Assembly (NCBI GenBank): GCA_963681505.1
Contig: OY811989.1
Location: 879,077-943,076 of the forward strand
Length of the DNA stretch: 64,000 nucleotides
Direction of reading: 5' to 3'
Source of the DNA: Eunapius fragilis
Taxonomy: Eukaryota; Porifera; Demospongiae; Spongillida; Spongillidae
Shown in pieces: positions 35,520 to 48,200 of the stretch. A program made the position numbers and the translations under genes. The notes beneath the pieces were generated by a model. It worked only from the letters and a program-made list of their open reading frames with translations. It ran no database searches and was not told where the DNA came from. The first letter of the stretch is position 1, and every line of letters starts with the position of its first letter.

Positions 35520-35950
35520 ACAGATGGATGCCACGCATGTAAGTTCTAAAGCAATTCATTAGTCATAGGATTTTGGTGGTTTTCACTACATGACATCACA
35601 CTACCCTGTGCCACTGACGTTAGGACTATCATGTCAGTATAGAGCACACCCTTGCCATCAATGTGCCTTTAGACACTGACAAGTGTGCATTTTGTATTCG
35701 TTATCGACATCTGATTGTTTGAATTCATGATATTTACATGTAGCCACTTCCATTCTCTGAAGTCAGAGGGTTAATCTCGTCACCGGAAGGTCAGCTACAT
35801 GTACATGCTTAGAGCACGCAGCATATGGTTCTGGCAGACCTTCTTTCTCTGCTTTCAAACCATTTCCCTCCTGTTACTGTAGCTATTCTATGTGACAGAC
35901 CTCTGAGAAAGTCAAGGAAACCATTGATGCTATGCAGGAAGACATGCTTA
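35520..35950 (+). pseudogene. Inverted partial copy of a BRCA2 exon and intron
   Basis: This stretch is a diverged reverse complement of 44130-44570. 35883-35950 copies 68 nt of the 91-nt exon 44116-44206, including the acceptor TGTAG and the peptide ILCD. It carries a one-base deletion (ATAACTATG to ATGCTATG) and is cut off at GACATGCTTA, where unit repeat sequence begins. It lacks the splice donor. It is non-functional and lies in the opposite orientation downstream of the gene. Confidence 0.8.
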
Positions 35951-36110
35951 TTTTTTCGATGGGTAGTGTGCCGTATGATTAAGACGAAACAGGGAGGTGG
36001 GGAGGAAAACATGCTACACACACATTAAATTCTTGTGTTATTTGACCTCAGCAAAATGTTACAGATAAGGGTCAAAGTACAAAAGTACATCCAATCGCAA
36101 TATACATGTG
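35951..36110. repeat. Unit fragment downstream of the BRCA2 exon copy
   Basis: Matches the block near 33625-33760 (TTTTTTCGATGGGTAGTGTGCCGTA onward), a piece of the peptide-unit 3' region. It directly abuts the BRCA2 exon copy. Confidence 0.75.
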
Positions 36111-36978
36111 AAATAATTTTCTTAATCATTATTGCATATGCCTGTAACCATGCAGTACCTCATCCCCCTCTGCTCCCACTTTTTTTTAATGGCTGTTTTA
36201 AAAGTGAGTATCATCGTACCATGAATGTCTCTGCGCAATAACGTTCAGTGTTGCAGCCTTTGCTGCTGGCAGTGGGAGTGGTCAGCAACCACACAATACA
36301 GAGCATCAAATATGTTTCACAAAGGTTGAAAAAAGCCATTCCTGAAATTAATTATAATGCACCTACTGTATGTTCTGAAATATTAAAAAATAAGTGCTAA
36401 GTACTGTACGCTTCTTGTGTAGCGGTGAAGTAATCCATCCGCAGCTGCTAGTGTGGGTCTATAGTACAGAACTATTTACATCAGGTTGAGGGTCACACCA
36501 CATGCACAAGCGGCTTTATCTAAACTGAATGAATAATTCCCTGAGGCCCCTGCATGAGACTATACAGTACTGCTTTCAAGTTGTGCTGTATGGTTACCAT
36601 CCTATCATCCCACCCCAAGCCTTCCCAATGAATGCACCCTGCTCATGCATGCCTCATTGCCACTTACACAACAATCCAGGATGATCAAAATGGGTACAGA
36701 TATATGAATGATAATCAGAATGAAACTGAGTGGGTATAAAAAGTTGTATGAAATCAATTTCAGCGCTTTAATATTCGACGACAATATCTGACTGATGAAG
36801 GGCCTGTAGTGAGTTATTTCTGTTCACCTATTATAAACCATAAGAAGTATGCAATGAACCAATTAAACTAACCCACCCCCCACTCTGCCCCCAAATAAAA
36901 AAGGCAAGCAAGTCCCCTGTTATAGCAGAGGTTTCTACCCCAAAGGAGACAAGATTTTAAAGCTTTGTAAGGGATGAA
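36111..36978. other. 3' flank of BRCA2, no gene
   Basis: AT-rich. 36417-36470 resembles the end of the 855-bp element (AGCGGTGAAGTAATCCATCC). I see no clear polyadenylation signal for the minus-strand gene. Confidence 0.4.
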
Positions 36979-39900
36979 TCAGGTTAAATCCCCACAAAGC
37001 CAGTACCATAGAGTTACCGGCAAGGCTTTGTTCAGTTCCTCCCAGGGAGCCTTCAGATGTTCCTGGGGGTGGAGAGTGAACTGGGACAGGTCCCCAGCAT
37101 ACGCCACCGGCCGCTGGTCGTAGGTACCCTTATAGGTCAGGTTGGTCACACCCACCATGGCTCCTTGTACCACCACTTCCTGCAGGCCCTGAGCCTAAAA
37201 GAGAAGAGGTGTGGTGGCATGGAAATAAGAGAAATGAAGACATGAACCCTAACTCACCTCCAGCCCACTCCACACGCGAACTACCAGGATATTCCTGGCA
37301 GCATCTCCCAAGTGTATTGAGTCCATCTTCTTAGAAGATACCCTACCATTACATACAGGGGGGGAGGGGGGGAAGAAAAGTGTCACGTTCCCAATCCCAT
37401 GTGTAGCTACAACCACCTACCTGTCCTGTTTTGCCGAGGGGCTGGACGACACCACATTCATCACCACGCCAACGGTGTCAAACTCTCCATATGGTAGATG
37501 GGTGGAGCCCAGTTCACTGATGCTGACACAGCTACGGGGGACGTACATGTTGCCCATGGCAATAGATACCTCCCGGTACCTGAAAGGGAACGCCATACAA
37601 GTCATGCACCTATGAGGACCATACACTGTACATGCATGTCCCTCCTCCCCAGTCCCATCTGTCACACATTACCTTGTCGACTTGGTTGCCGTGAGCTGAA
37701 GCCTGCATGGAAGCTGGGTGTGGCCAGGGGATGCCACCACATTGAATATCCTGAAGGCTCTCCCCTCCTTCAACACCTCCCCAATGTCCTCTGAAGGTCG
37801 CCACATGCATAAGATGCAGCCAAGGCTGTCGCCACTGGCCCCACAGGTAGTGGGAGGGGACACCACCCTCAGCTTCAAGAGTGGCACCACATCCCGGGGG
37901 GCTGGCAGGGTTTCCTCTGCATCAGCAATGGCCTGGGCCACCCTCCGTTGGAGCTCTGCGTGTCTCTCCTGGGCCACAGTTTGTCTGTGGCTTTCCAGCA
38001 TGTCTAGCTGGGCACGGCTTAGGGACTCCTGCAGTCATGCGACAGAGAGGGGGGGGGGGGGGGGGGATGGATGGATGGATTAGACCATGTTAACCAAGTG
38101 TACTCATTTATTATTTATTATAAATTATATACTTACATGTACAATTTACATGTACCAGGTTCATGAATACACATCAACCCACATCAGCCACCTATTTATC
38201 CCATCTTACATAGAATACCATAAGACAGCAAATGTAAATCATACATACAGTAACAGAGAATGGGTTAAACTAATGTTACTTTTCTCTTGGGTAACGAATT
38301 CCCTTCGGAATCAATGCAAATATCTAATCTAATCTAACTGTCGTGATGGACAATGTAGGAAGGTTATCATCAGTGCTGGGGCGGGGTATACTTTATTAAT
38401 AATCATAATCCAATTAGGTTGACACATGAAGTTCTGCAGCCTACGTGCAAGGCCCCCTGAGTGAGGCCATATTGAACTGTGGCCTATCCCTGAGTGAGGC
38501 CACATTGTGATGTGCTACAGGTACTACAGAGTGTTGATGATAGAATGCAATGCTTTTAAATGAATATAATTCCTTTATAGGATTGTCAATCTAATGAATT
38601 CAATAACCCCGTTTAGTCAAATATGAATCGCAATATTAGAATTCGATTATCTTCAAATGTTCAAAAGATAAAATCAAATAGCTTGCAATTAATCAATTGG
38701 ACACAATAATGTAAACAACTTAATTATTTATAAACTTCAGAATAACCTTGATGAAAGTTTGAAAAAGTATGAAATATGATTGGTGTTTTACCAAATAAAT
38801 AAATAAAACATGAAATACATACAATTAAAGTTATTAAAGTGAAATCATAAATAGAAACAATAAGTCAAAAAAAAAAATTTACTCCATGAATGAGGCCAGA
38901 GTTAGGAATTGATTGGTGTATAAATATTCAAAACAAAAAATCAAACTTGAAAATGCTATATGTCCACTACAATTTTAATTAAATAACTCACCACGACATA
39001 ATCTAATACCAAATCAAATAGCATTTTTACTCCATTTAATAATGGACTAATTTTAGTGATGGTTAGTAAAATTAGTTATCCCATAAAAGCTTCAACATTT
39101 ATAAACTTATGCCCGCATGGGAAGAAAAAAAACGTGCCTTGTCTGCTACTGAAGACGAGTTCAGCAGTAAGTTGAAGACATGGTCATCTAACTTACCAGA
39201 AAGGGATTTCTGAGAGACTGGTGAAGTGAGGAGAGACTCAACAGAGACCAAGCTATTATGGATCTCTACTGCTTGAGACAGATGGGGTGAGGAATGCAGA
39301 CCAAAGCTAGATGAGCGGGATCCTGGCTTTCCGTTGTGCCCTCTGAGAGCTTGGGGCTTCACATGGATCCCCGTTTTCCAGGTAGCCATCAAATGGTGGC
39401 TTGGCCTTGATGTTTCAGAGGGCTCTCTAAGTGCACTGTGCCCAGGCAGTGCACTTGACCACCTTGGCCACCATGCAGTTACTTGCAAGTATGGTGGAGA
39501 TGTGGTAACTCCGCATAATATGATTAGGGACATCCTGGTGGAGACCTGTCATCGGGCTCACATAAGGGTTAAGGTGGAAGTCAGCAACAACTCAAGTAGA
39601 GACCACAGTAAGACCTGTTCAGCTGACATCTTACTTCCGAACTGGTTTTTGGGCAGAACAGCAGCATTAGATGTGTCCATCACCTCACCACTAAACCCTG
39701 TTAATTTGTTGGAAGCGGGAGTGTCGGCCACAGCTGCTGCCCAGGCCACTGAGTCTAGGAAACACCACGCCAATGACCCCAAATGCTCAGATCTAGGATG
39801 GGTATGTGTCCCTATGGTAGTTGAAACATATGGAGCTTGGGGAAAAGAAGCCACTGCCATTATCTCCTCTGTAGCCTCTAGACTTGCCACTTCCATGTGC

Positions 39901-42900
39901 CATCTTACTCAATGAGATCTATGGTCGGTTGAATCTCTACCTGGTCAGGGCTAATGCTACAGCTATCCTCTCTAGGATATGCTCCTCTACCATAGAGCTG
40001 AATTTAATCAGTGTTGTTAATAATAATCCAGTACGTGCATTTATTCCTAATAATAATTATGGTTTAACCCACTATTGAACTTAGTAACTTGAAATACACA
40101 ACACATTCAAATATTCCGTTACTTAGTAGTAGTTATTAAAATCAATTATCTCTAACCGTAATCATAATAATAGAGGGCTTTGAATATTTGGATTTATAAG
40201 TGTTTTGATACAATTACTTAGCCGCTTACAATAATTGAAATCTAATCGGGTTGTTAGTATTTGGCCAACTACTTGCAACATGCATGTACACTTGATGTTA
40301 AAGAAATCAAGCAGTTATATAATCCTGAGTTTTAGTGATTTAAAAAGCGTTGTGTTCGTTCGTGGGCACCTGTATAAAGAGATCTGTGCCAGCATTTGAC
40401 CAAATGTTGCTACATGCAGACATGTACAAGTACACTGAAAGACATGCATTAACACCCACACAGTGAACGTAGCCGCAATGCATCAACTTGAAAATATTTT
40501 ATCCCCACTAACATAAATGACTACAAACCATGTACCATATAATCATCATCATAAGGGATCGTTGCTACAAAAACCAAACATGATACCATAACATTTACAG
40601 GAAGGATCATCAAAGTTGACACGTGCAAAGACCTAGCTGGTGTACATGTATATCTCTTTAGCATATTAGATAACTTGAAATACTTTTTTGCAGCAACAAT
40701 CTCATACATGTATAAAGCCCTCATCACCAAGGACGCTCCTTCTGTTCCCCCACCATCATTATTGACACTCTTTATCCCCACCTGAAACTGGTGCGGATCG
40801 GCAGCACACATGAAGGCATCGTACACCTCCTCTGCGTCATGTGACATCAGCTGCTTTTTTGCCTGCAGCACAGAGAGACGCTTTGATTTCCTCCTGGAAG
40901 CCCTGCCCTCTATGGATGAAAGGTACAAAGTGCTGAGAAGGGGAGGGGGAGGTGGAGGTTCCTAAGTGCTGAGAAGGGGGCTTAGAAGGGAAGGTTCATA
41001 TGTGCTGTAAAGGGGAGGGGAGGAGGTTCCTATATGCTGAGAAGGGGGGAAGGGGGGGGGGGGGGGGGGTAGGGAGGTCCATACATACCTGCCTGTGCCA
41101 ATTCATCCTCCATCTCCCGCTGAACCCTCTGGTAGACCTTCTCCAGGTCACGCTGCCTGCGGGCTTGGTGCAGGGCGTCCATGTGTTCCTCAGCCCTCCT
41201 GCTCCTGAACACCACACCCTTCTCCTTCAAGCGCTCCATGTACACCACAGGGTACACGCGGCACACCACCACCACCGTGCTCCCCACCAGCCCGCCGGCG
41301 GGAAGCACAGACGCCAGCGGGACGTGGATGGGGAGGGGGCACCGATGGTACCCTAGCTTGGCAAACCAGCGCACCCTGCGGGTCGAGTTGGCCGACAGCT
41401 TCAGGGCCAAGGTAGGCGGAGCCTCCAGCGGGTGGCAGGGACCGGCGCCCCCCACCAGCTCGGCCCCGCTGGTGATCACCTTTGTGCCGACGCGGACCGC
41501 GCCCCTCCTCACCGCGTGCTTGAGCGCACCGTCCAGCACCCCCGGCAAGGAGTACCAGCCGTCGGTCAGCCTCACGCACGGAGGGTCTGGGGACGAGGCA
41601 GCCGCCTTGCTGTCGTTGCCGAAGCTGTTCTGGTTTTGGTCGGAGGCTAGGAGCTCGTGGTCGACGTGGGAGACGCACAGCACCATGGTGCGAGAGGGCA
41701 CGTCGTCCCCTTCGCAGATCTTACGCAGGGCTGGGCGCTGGGCCATGTCTATCTCCCTGTCGTACCTGTATTTCATCTGGAGCATGAGCCAGTCAGGGGT
41801 GAGGCAGCGGCCCGCCAAACGGCGGGGAAAGCCGACCTCCATTGCGGCCAGTTTCCACACCACCCACTGGTAGTGGTTGGAGAACCACTCCTCGTTGACG
41901 AGGGAGGGGTCGACGCCTGGGGACCGGGAGAAGGCGTCCCACAACTCGACTGCGCCAACACAGCCATCACTGCCCACCTTCACCATGGCACCATCACCAA
42001 TGCATACCTCCACACCTCCACTCTGCACCCCTTCACTGAAGTGGCGGGACCCCTTGAAGCGGTACAGGCCCGCCGTGCCCACGGTCACCTCCAACACGGA
42101 GGGACACACCCCCAGCAAGGCCAACTGCTGACGGCTGTAGGCACCGGGCCGCTCACCGCACATGGCTATGTCCAGAGGTATCCTGCGATTGGGATGTTTC
42201 AACTTGGTGCTGAGGAGAGTGCCCGTCTGTGGCCCATGTGACACAGGTGACAAGATGGGCTGGGGCCCTGGGAAATGAACTGATGAGGGGCGTGACATGT
42301 TGTTGTGCCGTCCATGGTACGTGACAGGAGATGCAGTGCTGCTGGGGAGACATTGGGGTGGAAGAAAGCCACATGAGACATTGTGAAGTGCAGGATTCTC
42401 AATTTCAGTAACGCTATTAGATAAATGTATTTCAGTACTGCTGGCCCCAATGGTTGGACCTGTGGTGCCCAGTGAGGTGTCCTGGGTGGAACAGTTGCTG
42501 AAATCCTTCAAGTCCTGCTCAGTAAGCTCCTTCAAGCCAAAATCGGACAAGACCTGGTCAGCCATGGCGGTAGGAGATAGGAAGATGGTGGAGTCATCAG
42601 CTTGCGTGCTTAGCTCCAAGAAGGTGACCTGACTGAGCGTGATTGGACTGAGAACGGGGCCCCTGCCTTCACCACCACAAGGGGTACACACATCACTGGT
42701 GTCAGTGATGGAGCTCGGGTGAGGAGGAGGAGTATGTTCCGATGTTGGACCTGCCACCTTGGGTGTGGTCAACGACACATCCAGTGTTGGACTCAGTGCA
42801 CATGACAAGGATGTGGAGTCTGCTGCAGTTTGCCGCAGAGTGTTATCACCATCTTCAAGCATTCTTCTTCTGACCAGTGCTCCCTCCTGCCTCACCCAAG

Positions 42901-45166
42901 TGCCACACCTTCCAGAGGGATGTGGCTTTAATGGAGTGCTGTGGTGTGGGTCACTGTGCGTGCTAGAGAGTACGTGTGTACCAGGATCTTCCGTTCCATA
43001 CTGAAAGGATCGTCGCGGGTTTGGCTTGCATTCTCTGTAGGGAGTCAACCTGTGGGAGTGGAATAATGCGCAGTAAGACAGCTGCAACGTAAGCTATGAC
43101 TGTCTTGAATTTTTCATAGTTGTGGATGTGTGATGTTTCGTTGGTGCTAGCCGGCACTGTGCTTATATACGGTAATACCCCATCCCTTGTGTAACAAGTG
43201 AGATGGAGTTGTGTGGCAATGATGGGTGGAGAAGACTCTGCGCAGACATGCCCCCTCTTGTCCCCATCCCCATATTACACTCCTGGAGGGGTACATTGCT
43301 GGTTTGTGTCATGGCCATAAACTTACTGATCTAGTGGTGTTAGGCTACCACAAAATTCAATCAGTGGGTACAACATAATGTATAGCGTATCAAGCTTGTC
43401 ATTGTTCGTAGTTGCAGGGGGTGATTTTGGTTGTTGTGAGCCAGTACTGCATTTCTTTTGCATAGGTATTAGTAAAAATTACATAGGCATTCCTTATATA
43501 GACATTCATAGGGCATTGCCTTATACAGCCATTACCTCATAACAGTGCATTACCTCATAACAGTGCATTACCTCATAACAGTGCATTACCTCATAACAGT
43601 GCATTACCTCATAACAGTGCATTACCTCATAACAGTGCATTACCTCATAACAGTGCATTACCTCATAACAGTGCATTACCTCAGAACAGTGCATTACCTC
43701 ATAACATCATAACAGTGCATTACCTCATAACAGTGCATTACCTCATAACAGTGCATTACCTCATAACAGTGCATTACCTCATAACAGTGCATTACCTCAT
43801 AACAGTGCATTACCTCAGAACAGTGCATTACCTCATAACATCATAACAGTGCATTACCTCATAACAGTGCATTACCTCATAACAGTGCATTACCTCATAA
43901 CAGTGCATTACCTCAGAACAGTGCATTACCTCATAACATCATAACAGTGCATTACCTCATAACAGTGCATTACCTCAGAACAGTGCATTACCTCATAACA
44001 TCATAACAGTGCATTACCTCATAACAGTGCATTACCTCATAACAGTGCATTACCTCATAACGGTGCATTACCTCATAACAGTGCATTACCTCATAACATC
44101 ATAACAGTGCATTACCTTACTGATGGCTGCTCAGTTGTAAGCATGTCTTCCTGCATAGTTATCAATGGTTTCCTTGACTTTCTCCGAGGACCGTCACATA
44201 GAATAGCTACAGGGGGAAAAATGGTTTAGAAGCAGAGAAAGAAGCCTGCCAGAACTATATACTGCTCTAAGCCTGTACATGTAGCTGACCTTCCGGTGAC
44301 GAGATTAACCCCCTTACTTCAGGAAGAGTTCGCGAATGGACTGCTACATGTAAAAATCATGAATTCAAACAATCAGATGTTGACAACAAATACAAAAGAC
44401 ATGCTTGTCAGTGTCTAAAGGCACATTGATGGCAAGGGTGTGCTCTATACTGACATGATAGCCCTAACATCTGTGGCACTTAAGTTACAAGGTACACATG
44501 TATGCAGTAGTGTGATGTCATGTGCTGAAAACTACCAAAAATTCAACGACTAATGAATTGAGGATCCCACTCCCCCCCCCCCCGCAAAAAAAAAAGAGAT
44601 ATATGATGTTTGTCAATCTATCGGTTCAAACAACCACATGAACCCTTCTACCCTGATGGCTTGCTACATGTGTTAGTTCCAGGACTACCTCCGCAAGTAG
44701 CTCTCACAGTCCAGGGAGCCATGCAAGTTTAAATACACACGGCAATTACGTACCTTTGGCCTCCAGTGTGGGTACCTGCTTCCCAGAGGGTCTGCTCCCA
44801 ACAGTACATGCCTTGAACACAGGTTTGAAACGCTCCCCCTCCTTCCTCACTGAAGACCTTGCCCCCTCTCTACCTCCTCCTCGTCCTCCCCACGGGGTGC
44901 AAACATTGGACTGACGACAGCTGCCATTGCTAGTCATGGCTGGAGCAGGAGGATGTCTAGTTGAAGCCTGGCTCACTAGGTGTTTAGAGCAGAACAAAAT
45001 GAGGTAATTGAGGAGGGTGAGAATGTGTGGCACAGTTATGACTGTACCTACCACATATGGGGGGGTCCCTTGTTCGAACTTTTAAAAACAGTTTCACAAT
45101 CATATACATGTATACATCAGAGAAGTTACGTTCAATCAGTGCACTTACACCCCCACACACACAAAA

Positions 45167-45232
<66 letters not shown>

Positions 45233-48200
45233 CCAACTAACCTGCATGAATTGTACCACATGTTCCTAATCTTTCGCTGGCACAACTGAGAGCCTTCTCA
45301 GACACACTTGCCTCTTCACCTCTGGCTATATCCAACACAACAAAGGACTTGAACAACTCAGATGGCTCTGCTCCCGACGTTGGAAAGTGGTTGCTGGACA
45401 CATTATTTATTCCTGTGGAGAGTAGATGATTCTGATCCAACAGCGGAGTATCACCAGAGATGGCAGCAGTAGTTCTGGAGGGATTTACACAGACTGATGT
45501 TAGACAATCATCTGATTTTCCAATATTATCATCAAGTTGGCACCCAGGCACATGAAGGTTATCTCTTACTGCATCCAGTGAGCTTTGTTGCACTTCCACC
45601 ATCTTTCCTCCAGCAGTCATGAATGAAGGCTTTGGGGCTGAACCGAGGTTCTCCCTTACTGCATCCAGTGAGCTTTGTTGCACTTCCACCATCTTTCCTC
45701 CAGCAGTCATGAATGAAGGCTTTGGGGCTGAACCAAGGTTCTCCCTTACTGCATCCAGTGAGCTTTGTTGCACTTCCACCATCTTTCCTCCAGCAGTCAT
45801 GAATGAAGGCTTTGGGACTGAACCAAGGTTCTCCCTTACTGCATCCAGTGAGCTTTGTTGCACTTCCACCAGCTTTCCTCCAGCAGTCATGAAAGAAAGC
45901 TTTGGGGCTGAACCAAGGTTCTCTCTTACTGCATCCAGTGAGCTTTGTTGCACTTCCACCATCTTTCCTCCAGCAGTCATGAATGAAGGCTTTGGGACTG
46001 AACCAAGGTTCTCCCTTACTGCATCCAGTGAGCTTTGTTGCACTTCCACCATCTTTCCTCCAGCAGTCATGAATGAAGGCTTTGGGGCTGAACCGAGGTT
46101 CTCCCTTACTGCATCCAGTGAACTTTGTTGCACTTCCACCATCTTTCCTCCAGCAGTCATGAATGAAGGCTTTGGGGTTGAACCAAGGTTTCCCCTTACT
46201 GCATCAAGTGAGCTTTGTTGCACTTCCACCATCTTTCCTCCAGCAGTCATGAAAGAAGGCTTTGGGGTTGAACCAGGGTTCTCCCTTACTGCATCCAGTG
46301 AGCTTTGTTGCACTTCCACCATCTTTCCTCCAGCAGTCATGAAAGAAGGCTTTGGGGTTGAACCAGGGTTCTCCCTTACTGCATCCAGTGAGCTTTGTTG
46401 CACTTCCACCATCTTTCCTCCAGCAGTCATGAATGAAGGCTTTGGGGCTGAACCGAGGTTCTCCCTTACTGCATCCAGTGAGCTTTGTTGCACTTCCACC
46501 ATCTTTCCTCCAGCAGTCATGAAAGAAGGCTTTGGGGTTGAACCAGGGTTCTCCCTTACTGCATCCAGTGAGCTTTGTTGCACTTCCACTATCTTTCCTC
46601 CAGCAGTCATGAATGTTGGGAAAGAAGGCTTTGGGACTGAACCAAGGTCCTCTCTAACTGTCCACTCCCTACCCATCAGTTCCTGGGATCCCAGCAATAG
46701 TTCTTTACCATCCAGTGGCTTCTCCACAATATGCGTGTCTTCCCTTACACTACAGGCATACGGCTCTTGATGTACAACCTCCTCTTCTACAATATTCACG
46801 TGTGGTTCTCCACAAGACAGCTGTTCCTCCTCAGTGAATGCCCTCCCACCTAAACCTTCCACCTCCACCATGCCCCTAGTTTGGTGCCCAGTCCCAACAG
46901 TTCCATCTCCTAATGAGTCGTTCCCCTCCAGCTCCAAAGGCCGATCCCTTTCATTTTCATCACGTTGCTCCATCAAATGTGACTCCACCCCCTGCCCATC
47001 CCCCTGGTTCATGTCTCCCTCACATGAGCTGACTATACCTTCAATCATGCTGGTGCTCATTGAGAACCCCTCAGCCCCAGGCCAATCCACCCCCTCAGGA
47101 TCACTATTGAGAGGTGTCACCACATGATGGCACTCTGCGTCATGGTACCTAACATTCAAAGTACCCTCGTGAGGGGGTGGGACCACACCCACGTCACATG
47201 GGTGACGGGGAGTGGTTGTCGGAGGGGTAGGCTGGACTCCTCCCCCCTCGCTGACCTCCTCGAAGCCATCAAACATCTCATCAAGCAGCGACTCGCTCAG
47301 GTCAAGCTGCTTGGAGCCAACGTTATAGCTATCATTCCGCGTACAGTCTTCTGGGACTGATTTTACAACATCGGAAACATTTGTAGGTGAACCAACAGGT
47401 GTCCCCGTTGGTCCACAGTGGGGAATTTCATCATATCCATCTTGCAAGGCACTGGCAGGAGAATGTCGGGGAAGGGTTGAGTGGGTGGAGCTGAGTGAGA
47501 CACAGTGGGAGGGGCTAAGCCTGACCTGGGGTGAGACACGGTGGGAGGAGCTAAGCCCGACCTGGGGTAGAACAGAGTGTGAGGGACTGGAGACATTACA
47601 GGGTGGAACTGAGTGGGAGGGGCTAGACACAATCTGGGATAGTGCCGAGTGGGAGTGGCTAGATATGATCGGAGGTGGTGTTGAATGGGCGGGGCTAGAC
47701 ACGACCTGGGGTGGTGTTGAGTGGGAGGGGCTAGACACAATCTGGGGTGGTGCCGAGTGGGAGGGGCTAGACATGCCTTTCAGGGCAGGATTTCCATTTT
47801 CCTCATCGTCAGAGAAATCTTGCAGGTGGCTCATAGCTTGGGTGTTCAGGTGTAGGTCTTGGGTGCTCAGGTGTAGGTCTTGGGTGTTCAGGTGTAGGTC
47901 TTGGGTGTTCAGGTGTAGGTCTTGGGTGTTCAGGTGTAGGTCTTGGGTGCTCAGGTGTAGGTCTTGGGTGCTCAGGTGTAGGTCTTGGGTGCTCAGGTGT
48001 AGGTCCTCATCATCCATATCCAATTCCATTGCTGACTCTTCAAATAGCTCCAAGTGCCCATCACTGCTTATTGCATCAAGTGATAGCTTAGAAGAGCCAA
48101 CAGGTGCAATACCTATACTAAGAATAGACGATGCTCGACAAACAGAACCTGTTTCCGAAACAGGTATATTCCTATTGTTATCATCACATGAGGTGAACTC

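Noticed and set aside
43530-44117. Array resembling a CRISPR locus
   Set aside because: Units are contiguous with an 18-bp period and no unique spacers, inside an animal gene intron.
45057-45269. His/Thr-rich ORF near 45.1 kb
   Set aside because: Translation of the (AC)n microsatellite.
45619-46770. 383-aa plus-strand ORF of repeated Cys/Ser/Phe units
   Set aside because: Exact antisense of the BRC-like coding array; its repeat structure is inherited from the minus-strand gene.
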